In this document: positions 47,439 to 58,746 of the stretch, piece after piece
Layout: each line of letters begins with the position of its first letter
How positions within the stretch are numbered: the first letter of the stretch is position 1
Origin: Halichondria panicea
Lineage: Eukaryota; Porifera; Demospongiae; Suberitida; Halichondriidae
Reading direction: 5' to 3'
Length of the DNA: 64,000 nucleotides
Assembly: GCF_963675165.1 (NCBI RefSeq)
Contig: NC_087393.1
Location: 1,017,002-1,081,001, forward strand
The notes under the pieces: model-generated
Seen by the model: the letters and a program-made list of their open reading frames with translations, nothing else
Told to the model about the DNA's origin: nothing
Databases searched by the model: none
Position numbers and translations under genes: made by a program

Positions 47439-47660
47439 TGCACAAGGGTGCTTGTCTGTCTAACTGCACAAAGGTGCATCGATTTGTTTTGATTTGTTCG
47501 ATATGTTCGACTAACACAAAGGTGTAATCCACTACACAAAGGTGTTCATCTATCGACTGCACAAGGGTGCATTGATTTGTTCGACTAGCACACAGGTGCA
47601 AATCCACTGCACAAAGGTGCTCATTTGTCTAGCTACACAAAGGTGCACTACGTTGATACG
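47439..47660 (+). repeat. Hairpin-like GCACAAAGGTGC repeats in the retroelement leader
   Basis: About eight variants of 'gcacaaaggtgc' occur between the 5' LTR and Gag start, alternating with 'gatttgttcga' or 'ctgtctaactgc'-like spacers. Each unit can pair GCAC with GTGC. A packaging or translation-control role is speculation. Confidence 0.6.
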
Positions 47661-47713
47661 AACAGTGATACAAACTCATTCTCAGACTCAAACCACACCA
47701 GCCTTTCACTGCA

Positions 47714-49185
47714 ATGGCTGACTTACCAACCCTTCGACGAAGAAGAGGAGTAACAAAATCGTCCATAACTAAGCTTGGAAACAAGACCAATGATTTGGAG
47801 GCAGCAGAACACAATCATATTGTTGTGAGCCATGCTGCACAACTTTTGAAAAGGCTAGAGACCTACAATGCTGACTACAGAAGTCATCACATGGCCATTA
47901 TTGATGCCTTGGAAAGTGACGAAGCTACAGTACCTGAACAAGAAGAACTGGACCGTCACGATGAAGATGTAACTGACTTGACTATTAGGCTACAAGTGCT
48001 GTCAACGGCACCAATCTCGGCTGTCACTGATGGACGTACTTTGGCTCTACGCCAGTTGGCACAACTGCAGGCAAAACTCACTGCCATAGGAGACGATATC
48101 TCTACACTCGCTGCCGACCCAAATGACGTACCGTTGGTGTACCTCTACCAAGAACAACTCGTGGAATTCAAGCGAGAACTATTTGACATTCGCAACAACG
48201 TGATATCAATCACCGTGGACGACTCTGACCCCCTAAATGATACTATCAAGAGGCAGGAGAAATTGATATTCGACATGTCTGTCACCGTGAAGAGGCTTCT
48301 CTACAGCCCTAGTACCGAAGCTCTCGTCCCTACCACACCAGAAACTCCGACTCGTGGAGTCAATCTTCCCAAAATTGAAATAGCTACATTCAATGGTGAC
48401 CTGCTCAGCTGGCAAACATTCTGGGAACAGTTTGATGTGTCCATACACAGCCGCAGGGACGTTAGCAATGCAAAGGCAGTCATAGAAGGATTGTCGCAAT
48501 CGGGCGATCAGTACTTGGAAGCAATTGCATCGCTCAAGGCGAGATACGACCGACCAAGGCTAATTCATCAAACCCACGTCCAGAAGATATGTGAAGCCCC
48601 AAGTCTTAAAGATGGTTCTGGCAAAGAATTGAGACGTCTTCACGATACCGTTCAACAACACCTGCGCGCCCTCAAGGCGATGGACCAAGACCCCTCTGGA
48701 GCCTTCATCACATCCATGATGGAACTAAAGCTCGACCAAACTACCATGTTTGAATGGCAAAAGACTAGCCAAGCCACAAAAAGCGTACCTCATTACAGGC
48801 TATATTGGAATTTCTCAACCTCCGTGCCCAAGCTGCAGAGACCTGCTCTACCCAAGAAAGAAAACATGTTCGAAATGACTCAAGAAAACCACCCAGATTG
48901 ATTCCATCTCATATCGGACATGTGTCTGAGGTGAATGCTACTGTTTGTGTCGTGTGCAAGACTGAGAAACATCCTCTATACACTTGCTCCAAGTTCAAGA
49001 ACCTACCCCATGACAAAATGCTGCTAACTATCCGTTCTAACAACTTATGCCTGAACTGCTTCAGAACAGGACACATGGCAAGAAACTGCACAAGTATTCA
49101 TCAGTGTAAAAGGTGTCAAAAAACTCATCATACTCTGTTGCACACTGATGCTAAACCTCCTGATGCTAAACCTCCTGACTCATAG
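47714..49185 (+). CDS. BEL/Pao Gag (frameshifted)
   Basis: The first frame (47714-48901) encodes a Gag-like protein with an N-terminal helical region and a 'LPKIEI..FNGDLLSWQTFWEQF' segment typical of DUF1759 in Pao-type Gag. Past about 48805 the homologous reading continues in another frame (to 49185), giving a Cys/His region: CLNCFRTGHMARNC (C-x2-C-x4-H-x4-C) and CKRC...H after it. The frame change sits in continuous Gag homology, so it is a mutation rather than programmed. A stop at 49183 separates it from the protease. Confidence 0.8.
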
Positions 49186-49281
49186 TCAACCACCAAGGAC
49201 CCTCCAACGATCGAGCAATCTCTCACAGCCAGCGTTGTATCTACTAATGTTGGACAGGTTGGATCGGGCTCACATACGCTT

Positions 49282-49918
49282 TTGATGACCTGCCAAGTGT
49301 TAATCCATGCTCCCAATGGTTCTCAGATCAGAGCACGTGGTCTACTGGACACTGGTTCGTCAACCTCGTTTGTGTCACAACGATTGGTGCAATCTCTCAA
49401 CTTACAAAGATCATCGAAGAATCTTGAGATCACTGGAATAGCGGGAATATCTCACAACTCCCCACTACACTCAGTCTCCACTTTCTATATCTCACCGACC
49501 GATTCACCAAATGAAAAGATGCCAGTCACTGCGGTAGTGGTCCCAAGGGTCACCTGTGACTTACCAGTGCAACCCACTCCATTTGATTCGAAATGGGAGC
49601 ACCTATCCGATTTGAACCTCTCTGACCCAGACTTTGGCCAACCTGGAAGAATTGACATACTTCTTGGAGTTGATATTTACACTGAGGTGTTACTGCAGGG
49701 CCGGATCAATATCCCCTGTGGCATTTGAAACGGCATTCGGCTGGGTACTTGCTGGAAAGACAGGAAAACTCTCCACTACTCCTGACAAGATCACTAATTA
49801 CCATGCATCTGTTACCTCTGGCGATGATATCCTGAGAAAGTTCTGGGAAATAGAAGAAAGCACCAAAACTGGATCAAACTTCTCCCGACAAGAACGCACT
49901 GTTGTTCACCAATTTTAA
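49282..49918 (+). CDS. BEL/Pao protease region (broken frame)
   Basis: The frame 49282-49728 encodes an aspartic protease of the retropepsin A17 type: GLLDTGSSTSFVS carries the catalytic Asp, and ILLGVD follows further on. Similarity continues in a shifted frame to 49918. About 190 bp to the RT frame contain stops. Confidence 0.75.
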
Positions 49919-50105
49919 AGAAACCACTCTCGTAGAGAAACTGGTCGATTTATTGTCCCACTTCCCAAGGATCCACATGCCAAATCGATTGGAGAATCCA
50001 AAGCACAAGCCGTCCGCAGATTTCTATCCCTAGAAAGGACCTTACGCTCCAAGGAACAATTCTCACAATTTGCTGCTGTCATGGAAGAATATATGGACCT
50101 GAATC

Positions 50106-53100
50106 ATGCTGAAATTGTTCCAGTTGCTGATTTACAGAAACAAAACGAAGATGTGTTTTATTTGCCAATGCATGCTGTTCACAAGGAGCGCTGTATTTGA
50201 CGCATCAGCCAAGTCTACCACTGGCGTCTCAGTGAACGACACACTGTTGGTCGGACCCACCGTACACCCTCCACTGATAGATGTTCTATTACAATTTCGA
50301 CTACACAAGATTGCGATCACAGCTGACGTGAGCAAGATGTACAGGGCTGTTGAATTGACTCAACCCGATCGGGATCTCCACAGATTTGTGTGGCGCAGCA
50401 AGCCCGACAACACTCTAGTCGATTACAGAATGACGAGAATTACATTTGGTGTCTCTGCTTCTGCTTTTGCAGCAAACATGTCAGTCAAACAAAATGCTAT
50501 TGATCATGCTACTGAGTTTCCACAAGCTGCAAATGTAGTGAACACTTCATTCTACGTCGATGACTGTCTAACAGGTGCTAACTTGATTGAAGAAGCAGTT
50601 GAGCTCCAACGACAACTACATGGTCTTTTTGCAAAGGGAGAATTCTTACTCAGGAAATGGAATTCTAACAACACCACTGTGTTACAAAACATATCTCCCG
50701 AGCTCAGAGACAGTCAACCACTACAACTGCTACCCACCAATGATGAATACACCAAGACTCTAGGGATTGTGTGGAGCGCAAAGAAGGATCATTTTCGACT
50801 CACTGTTGCCAAACCACCTCCACTTGAAACACTGACCAAACGAGCCCTAGTATCAGACATCGCCAAGACATTTGATGTGCTTGGGTGGTTCTCACCTGCC
50901 ACCATCAAGGTGAAGATTCTGCTGCAGAAGGTATGGGACGATCCAGTTCCAATGCATATCAAAGACATTTGGTCGAAATGGCGGACCGAATTGCCCGAAC
51001 TATCTCACAAGCTCATTCCCCGTTGCCACTTCGACACAGACACAGAAATTGTATCCACCCAGCTCCATGGTTTTTCAGATGCCTCAGAGTCAGCCTATTC
51101 TGCTGTTGTATATCTTCGTCTCACAGATACTTCTGGTCTCCATCAAATCTCTCTGGTAATGTCCAAGACAAAGGTAGCGCCGATCAAGCGTCTCTCAATT
51201 CCAAGGCTCGAACTTTGTGGTGCACATCTACTTTCTCAATTGCTACACCACGTCAAACGAGTACTCTGCATACCATTGTCTAACATACATGCCTGGACAG
51301 ACAGCACAGTAGTGCTGAATTGGCTGGACGGCAGTCCTAAGCGTTTTAAGACTTATGTAGGCAACAGGATCTCAGCCATCCTTGATTTGATGCCACCAGA
51401 CAAATGGAAACACGTTAATGGACTCCAGAATCCTGCTGACTGTGCATCCAGGGGCCTCTACCCCTCTGAATTGCTAGATCACCCTCTCTGGTGGAGCGGC
51501 CCTGACTGACTCAAGCAAGACCAAACCAATTGGCCAACACAAGTCGAACTTACTCCCAACAGCCATGATGATGAAGGAACAGAGATTTCATTAGTGGTCA
51601 TACAAACATTCCCCCAACCTGTGATTCCAGTCGATCGGTTTTCAAAACTCAACCAACTCAAGCGTGTCACCTGTTGGATCATTCGCTTTATGAAAAATAG
51701 CAGATTCAAGGATCATTCCAAGAGAATTCTTACACCTCTGACCATGTCAGAGCTCCAAGAAGCAGAAAACTATTGGATTAAGATTATCCAAGCGGCTCAT
51801 TTCAAGACAGAAATTGAGCACATACTCAGCAAGCAACCACTATCTAAGTCGAATTCACTCCTCACACTCAACCCAATTGTTGATAATTACAATCTGCTAC
51901 GTGTTGGTGGGCGAAGGCAATTATCTACAACCCCATACCACTCGAAACACCCTTTGATTATTCATGCAAAACACAAATTGACCCATTTGATCATACACTC
52001 GGAACATCTTCGACTGTTACACGCTGGTCCAACGATCCTCATTGCTTCTCTAAATAGACGTTACCATATTGTTGGTGGATCAAAGACTGTCCGATCTATT
52101 GTCAGAAAGTGTGTGGTGTGTAGGAAATTATCTGCCAAGCCTCATCCACAGATGCTTGGCCAGTTGCCAATTGAAAGAGTCACTCCTGGTTCAGTTTTTG
52201 AGAAGGTGGGTATTGACTATGCTGGCCCAGTATCTATAAAGTATGGCCACGTGAGGAAACCAACCATAGTCAAAGCATACATTTGTGTATTTGTGTCTCT
52301 TTCAGTGAAAGCAGAACTAGTAACCGACCTAACTTCAGATGCCTTCATTGCCTGTCTTAGAAGGTTCATAGCCAGACGTGGTTTGCCCAATTTGATATGG
52401 AGCGACAATGGAACCAATTTTGTCGGAGCCTGCCGACAACTGCGAGAACTCAGTGAGTACCTCAAGACAAAGGCAGTGCAAGATTCCATCTCTAAGTTTC
52501 TCACATCACAGAACGTTGAATGGAAATTCATACCGCAACACGCACCTCATTTTGGAGGATTGTGGGAGGCTGCTGTGAAGAGCACTAAAACACACTTGCG
52601 TAAGATCCTCGGTGAAGTCAAGCTCACTTATGAAAAAATGTCCACCGTTCTATCTCAGATTGAAGCCTGTCTCAATAGTAGACCTCTTGTGCCACTGAAT
52701 AATGAAGATGATGGTATTGAGGCACTTACACCTGGACACTTTCTCATTGGCCAACCACTCAAAGCTCTCCCAGACACATCACTAATTATGACTCAAAAGA
52801 TGTCCCTACTGAAACGATGGCACCTATGCCAATCATTGTTACGCCATTTCTGGCGGAGATGGTCCAGGGAATATCTAGTTCACATGGGAAGATTCCACAA
52901 GTGGAAACACCCCACCAGAAATCTCCACATTGGCGATATGGTCGTTATCAAAGAAGATTCCCCTCTACTCAACGAATGGCCACTGGCTAGAGTGATTGAA
53001 GTTCACCCCGGACACAATGGTTTAGTTCGTGTGGCAACCATCAAGACTTCAAATGGTGTATACAAACGCCCGATTAACAAGCTCGCACTCCTACTATCAA

Positions 53101-53120
53101 GTGAAGAACAACAATATTGA
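50106..53120 (+). CDS. BEL/Pao reverse transcriptase, RNase H and integrase
   Basis: One frame runs from 50106 to 53120 with a single internal TGA at 51507. The RT shows ITADVSKMY, FGVSASAFAAN and the catalytic FYVDDCLTG near 50552. RNase H shows GFSDASESAYSAVVYLR, LELCGAHLL and AWTDSTVVLNWL. After the stop comes the integrase: an HHCC finger (H..LLHAGP..., CVVCRK), the core Asp in GIDYAGP, Asp in WSDNGTNF, and the Glu in FGGLWEAAVKS, then a DUF5641-like C-terminus. YVDD-LTG and this order identify BEL/Pao. The stop would truncate Pol before integrase. Confidence 0.9.
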
Positions 53121-53189
53121 AGATGAACTTATATGCAAGGAAATGTTTTGAAACTATACTTTAAGACCATTCGGTCTTGGCCGGCGGTA

Positions 53190-53578
53190 TGTTGGCATGT
53201 GTACTGGCATGATTGTTCATGATTTATCCTGTTCTATCCTGTTTTATCCTGATGTACTATTTATCATGTGTCATACCATACATTTACGCTGTTGTGTAAT
53301 TCACAGTTTTTCTTTTGGTTGTTTATTCACACATTGATCATGCATCCTTCGTTTCTGGATCATTCTAGAATTATTCTCGATCACCCCCCTGGGACCTGAC
53401 TCGTTGTCTATCCATTACCTTTTTTTAGTTGGTTTTTGAGTTGCTGTCTTTGTATAGTTTGCTGGTACTATTCCTTAAATTTATTGTGAATTTACTATAT
53501 GAAAGAAAAATGTTTATTGGCAGTCAATCTCAACAATAGTAATAGTCTAATCTGTATGGTTGCAAGAAGAATCCAACA
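53190..53578 (+). repeat. 3' LTR of the BEL/Pao element
   Basis: 389 bp; same termini as the 5' LTR. It is preceded by the purine-rich 'ggccggcggta'. Followed by TGCAT and then the resumed LINE-region sequence (ttttaaacagactct) that is contiguous in block A. Confidence 0.9.
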
Positions 53579-53584
53579 TGCATG

Positions 53585-55545
53585 TTTTAAACAGACTCTA
53601 GAGAGTGCACATTCAAAATGTGAGAAGAATTCTCTATCTGTCGAGGGACGGTATTCTTAGTAGTATTCTTCACCTTAAGCCAGAGAATGTCACAAGGTCA
53701 GTTCTTCTGTTTATGGTTATAGGCACATACGCTTCTACTCCACCTCCATGAGAATTCTAAACTCTGTCTTTCCTGTGGATATATCATTCTTGTACAGTAC
53801 CTGTAATCTATAGAGTAGAATACCAAAAATTTGTTGAGTATATATATACATCATGTATATAATTATATATAGTTGTGCTGAAGGCTACTGCTGAAACGAT
53901 CACCCCAAGTATAACAATGCATGCTTTTCAATCTATCGATAAAAAACTGTGAACTGCCCTACGACTGGAAATTGGCTCATGTCTCTCCAATACCCAAATC
54001 AAATAACAAGTCTGATCCCTTAAACTATCGCCCTATATCGCTACTCTCCATCCTTGCAAAGTTCCTGGAAAAACATATGTATGGCAAAATCTTAGAACAT
54101 CTAAAAGATATATCTTTCCTCTCGAATAAACAATGGGGTTTCACTAAAGGAAAATCCACCACAGGTGCGTTGCTTACGGCAGTGCACAATTGGCACAAAC
54201 TGCTTGAAGATGGTCAGAGTGTATGTGCAGTCTTTTTTGATTTCAAAAAGGCATTTGACAAGGTTCCTCACTCGATATTGATGAGTAAGCTAACCAATCT
54301 GAACTTAGATCCCCATCTGGTATCTTGGGTATATAGCAAGCTACCTCAGGAATAGATCACAGTATATCACAATAAATGGAAAGTCATCAAATATCTCCGA
54401 GGTTGTGTCAGGAGTTCCACAGGGTTCGGTGCTGGGACCTCTTCTTTTCCTAATCTACATTGATCTACATCAAAATGAAGGAAGTCTCTTGCTCTATGCT
54501 GATGATCTTCTTCTTTACCATCCTCCTGAAGATTATCTAACATTGCAAGGAGATATTGACCAACTCCAAGCATGGTCTGAAACAAATGTACTCTTGTTTA
54601 ACCAAAGCAAGTGTAAATACATGATTATATCGAAAATTCAGCCCACCACTTCCCAACATGTGTCTCAATATCAATGGACGTCCCCTATACTTAAAGTTGA
54701 CCACTACAAGTACCTTGGCGTGTGGATCTCTCATGACCTCTCATGGTCAAAACGCATAGAAGGAATGTGCAGAAATTCCTGCAAGCAGGTTGGTATAATT
54801 TACCGACAGTTCTATGGCCACTCGTCACTAGAATGTTTAAGACAACTCTACATCTCACTTGTGAGACCAAAACTGGAATATGCTAGCTGCCCCTGTTTGG
54901 GATTCACACCAAAAAACAAATTCTCACAAAATACAAAAGTTTGCCCTTAAAATGGAATCGAGGCTACCTTAAAATGTGCACAAAACTTTGGAATAGGGAC
55001 TACGACTCCCTATTAGATACTGTGGACCTACCGTCCCTTTCCACAAGAAGATTGTACCTGAAACTATCATACCTTTACCTGGTAATACCGTATAGCGCGA
55101 AATTTTCGAGGGGCTTAATTTTCGTGGATTTCGTGGGTTAGCAATCCTACACAAAAATTAAGTCCACGAAAATCGTTCTTTACCTGCTATAACGTGCAAG
55201 ATTTAAAGGCGTGGCTTCCGGTAAGCAGTCATTCCGCGAACATTGTGCAACGAAATGGCTTTTAGAGGCCAATCCACGAAATATAACTGCCTCGAAAATT
55301 TCGCGCTATACGGTAAATGGTAACTTTAAATTCCCTGATCCACCGCTAGAAAGAAGAGTATGCCCTCTCAATCTAAGAAGCACAAAAAATATACAGATTG
55401 AAAGACCAATTTGCAGGACAAATGCATATGCGAACTCTTTTTTCCCAAAAGCAATATCTATAATATATGGAATGAACTACCACTGGAGCTGCAGGAAAGT
55501 ACATTGATTTTGTCATTTAAGAGAAATGTACTCTGTAACTTGCAT
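53585..55545 (+). mobile_element. Truncated CR1/jockey-like LINE, copy B
   Basis: Duplicate of the LINE at 31640-33260, in the same surrounding sequence. RT motifs are readable: FFDFKKAFDKVPHS, SGVPQGSVLGPLLFLIY, LYADD near 54504. It keeps a thumb segment (54780-54950, LVRPKLEYASC) that copy A has lost by deletion near 32880. It is broken by a stop near 54353, and by a 226-bp MITE at 55088-55313. Confidence 0.8.
55088..55313. mobile_element. 226-bp Tc1/mariner-type MITE, copy 2 (in LINE)
   Basis: Ends CCGTATAGCGCG / CGCGCTATACGG with TA at 55086-55087 and 55314-55315. Copy A of the LINE reads straight through at 33015 (ggtaataaatgg), proving a TA target duplication. Confidence 0.9.
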
Positions 55546-55784
55546 TAGTATAATATTAGTCTTTATCTTTAATTTGTACACACTATTGTAAGTACTATAT
55601 ACAGGGCACACATTAGGTTAGCATAATAATTATGCTACTAGTGTATCCATGCATTTTGCAAAATTATTATAAAAAAAAAGGGTATATGCAGCATGTACCA
55701 AATGAAGTTCACCTACAGCTCCATGCATGGCTGATAGCAAGTCAACATTAATTATGCATGTGTACTTCTACAACTATATAGAAT

Positions 55785-56310
55785 CATCTTGCTGCGGTGT
55801 GTCTCCTGAGCGCCCTGTCACAGTGACACATCTTTCTGTGATATGTTTCCTGAGTTGGATTTATTGTCCTGTGTGACACATTTTCCTGTGGTTTTGTCGG
55901 ATTAGCAGAGGATTCTTTTGTTTTGACTTTGATACAAGTTGTAAAAATTCCTCCCACATGCAGTAGTCGCCAGAACCGATGGAACAATAATAGTTCCTAG
56001 AAAAGCAATTACTCCACTATACTTGAATTAGTAAAGTGTATACTTAATTGTAGACGAAACTAACCCAATGCCACTGTAGTAACACCAATCAAAAGAAATA
56101 TAAGAGTAACTAATGTATGCAAAACTAAATCCTATGAGGGATTCCATCTTGTGCACTATCTTCAAACCAGTGGCTATATATAAGGCCGAAATTAGAGCAA
56201 AGAGGCTGAGAGGTACAAAAGCAACAGAGAGCCAGATTCAACTGATGCAGCTATGCAGCTATTACTGCAAAAGATATAAAGAAGAGAACAAGCTGTGAGC
56301 AAACAAAGTT
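55785..56310 (-). pseudogene. Family-T gene relic (C-terminal helices), copy B
   Basis: Near-identical to 33480-34015, with the same broken frames, confirming that it was a relic before the block duplication. Confidence 0.6.
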
Positions 56311-56707
56311 AACTGTCTCCCCCATCACCGGCCTAAATGGTGAATATAAATATGCGACACCAGCTAGGACTTCAACATAATTTTTCAACCTCCAAAAGAA
56401 ACGACCTCTAGCTTTGTATTTATTTAAAAGTGTCGCCTTAAATCAAATAAGTACGGTAGTCTTGTTCTTTTTTACAGTCTGCATCGTGGATTGAACTGTT
56501 GTTAAGGGGAGGTCCTTTTATAGTACTGCAGTCATGTGATATAAGTCAGATATGCCACACCTACTCGGAGGGTATGCACCCCATATATCCTCCGCTATAT
56601 ACCATGGTTACATACCCCTTGGTTACGCCTCAGAGTAACCACGGTAGCAGAGGATATAGGTCCATATCCTCCTCTTATATACTTATCTACCAAACCACAC
56701 CCAAACG
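56311..56707. other. Junction between block B and block C
   Basis: Contains a MITE right-end fragment (56350-56460) and the same tract as 34160-34437. No gene. The region equivalent to the m1 tail exons is missing (see m1-C). Confidence 0.45.
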
Positions 56708-58483
56708 TCATATCTGGCCGTAATAAATAATTTGGGGCAACCAGTACCAGAGCCGGCAGTACCAGAGCCAGTATATACCAGAGCCATAATGAACTGTAAT
56801 GATGAGAAGAATGCCCACAACAAGCAAAGTCAATGAAACTGAGGTCGGCAATGATGTAGGCAATGAGGTCGGCAATGTGGTCGGCAATGAGGATGGCAAT
56901 AAGGACGGCAATGTGGTCGGCAATGAGGTCGGCAATATGGTCGGCAATGAGGACGGCAATGTGGTCGGCAATGAGGACGGCAATGAGGTCGGCAATGTGG
57001 TCGGCAATGAGGTCGGCAATGAGGACGGTAATGTGGTCAGCAATGAGGTCGGCAATGTGGTTGGCAATTTGTTGGCACATGAGCAGCTGTCTTCCTTATC
57101 CCCTAAGGTAATTCGTAACAATTGTGGGGTCCCGAACATGTTGACTGTTCTGTGTCCACACAAACTGGTGATATTTGTAATATGGACTTGATTTGTCTCA
57201 TGATTGAAGTACGCTCCACTAGTTTTCCTGGCATCAAATGATGGCCTTAGACAATTGTCCCCCTCAGTAGTGCATTCTGACAAGTTGGTTAGCGTGTGGT
57301 TTTCGGTTGTTAAAGGAACACTAACTAACCGTCCATTTTCAGTAAACGCCCAAAACACAAAAGAATCTTCAGATCCTAGACAAGCTGCATATGCAATATC
57401 ATCAGGGAGTTCACCAACTAAAGATTGTTGAGTGGTGTTGCCAAACATAATTTGTCTCTTATTTTCAACGCGGACATATTGGTTTAACCCAGGACATGGA
57501 TAGCGAGAGTAGGTGTGGTGTGTGGAGAAGTGAGAATTAGCCACGACTGTCCAGCTGTCATCGTTCTGAGTACAGTAGATAGAGACTTCGTTCCCAGTGA
57601 CATCTATTTGATTAGTTTGTGTGCAATCATTTATTGTTATTAAGAATCCGGGTTCGAGCGATGAAGACGCCTCGGATTCAGCTACTAGCACGTCATCGTC
57701 TTCGGTGAAGAATATACGATTGCTTGCGTGTACAGCTTCGGATAAAGTTCTAGAGTTATGAAGTACAAATCTTTCAGAGCATCGTAAAGTCATCCGTGAC
57801 AAACTGAACTCGAAAATAAACAGCGATCCATTGGTATCAGATGATAACTCAACACACACGATCACAATAAGATTGTGCTCGGAATTCAAAAATACTTTTA
57901 CCGGATGACAATTTGCCGTGACTGGATGAAAGATGTCGTGAGGGAGTTCACCAACCCGATAAGTAACCATGACAAACCCTCCTTGTGATGGGACAAAAAC
58001 GATTACTTCAGACTCCATTTCAATTAGTAGGACATCACATAATTCGTAGTTCTCGCCGCACTGGGTTGGCAAAAAGCGATCAGAAATTTCAAGTGTGAAG
58101 TTATTGAGCTCGGAGGTTGAGAGGTATAGTAGAGTCCCTGTGTCTGTTGAGGTAGCTGCCACAAGGTATTGTCTCCTGCAGATTCCTGGGAAGAGGGGTA
58201 GACAAGGTGTAGTACGTGTATCGTAAACATCTTGCGGTTTTAATTAATACACATGTACAGAACTGAAGCACCTGTTTTACATGATGACATAATGTGGTTT
58301 AATGTATTATACATGTACATGTACTGAATTTATATGTATTGTAGTCTACATGATGATCTAGAATAGATTCATTGGTTTACCATTGTGGGGCAGGGGATTG
58401 GTAGATTCCCCAAAGGCAACAGTACTAGTGGTAGTTAGGAGGAGTCCCACCAACACTGGGAATGTTATTGCAGCCCTAGCCAT
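56708..58483 (-). CDS. Family-P receptor m1-C, cytoplasmic tail deleted
   Basis: Exon 1 is 58483-58381 (signal peptide, phase 1) and exon 2 runs from 58195 to a stop at 56708. The ectodomain is very close to m1-B (CLG, CSCANK), followed by a Leu-Pro-Ser/Thr stalk (56839-57070). The helix reads SLTLLVVGILLIIT and then switches to an unrelated Tyr/Trp-rich reading of the 'accagagcc' microsatellite. Relative to m1-B about 1.4-1.5 kb is missing: the helix end, its splice donor and all tail exons. The product would be a tail-less or unstable protein ending HYGSGIYWLWYC... No downstream m1 tail exons were found. Confidence 0.7.
56839..57070 (-). repeat. 12-bp coding array: mucin-like stalk of m1-C
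   Basis: Same units as 36012-36228, in a different order and number: LPTS/LPTT/LPSS/LPTI tetrapeptides. Length and unit order differ from B while flanking ectodomain codons are almost identical. Confidence 0.85.
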
Positions 58484-58746
58484 CACAAGCAGCTTTCTCA
58501 GGATTTCCTAAAGGCACTTAAAATGGCCTAGCTACATTTATAGTTCAAAGTGCGATCAGCTACTCACAGGATGTCGATTCTCTTGATCTCATATATTAGG
58601 AATGCTCATTAGTTGAGTACAACACACACTCAACAAACACAACACACTAGTGCTAGGGCCTATTGGTCCAATTGTTCTGTTACAGTTATTGCAAGCAGCA
58701 CACATGAATAGTGCATAAGTTTAGGGTGAACGTTTAGCTTGCAAGT
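58484..58746. other. Short intergenic region m1-C to m2-C
   Basis: Equivalent to 37627-37891; no coding sequence. Confidence 0.35.

Larger units (their letters stand above)
46929..53578 (+). mobile_element. BEL/Pao LTR retrotransposon (6.65 kb), inserted in block B
   Basis: Two LTRs (46929-47332 and 53190-53578) start TGTTGG and end CCAACA and are flanked by the 5-bp duplication TGCAT (46924-46928 and 53579-53583). Between them are Gag with a zinc knuckle, an aspartic protease (DTGSS), reverse transcriptase (YVDD), RNase H and an integrase after the RNase H: the BEL/Pao domain order and motif set. LTRs differ by several substitutions and indels, and the coding region has shifts and a stop, so this copy looks inactive. 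The equivalent point in block A (31622) is empty. Confidence 0.93.
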
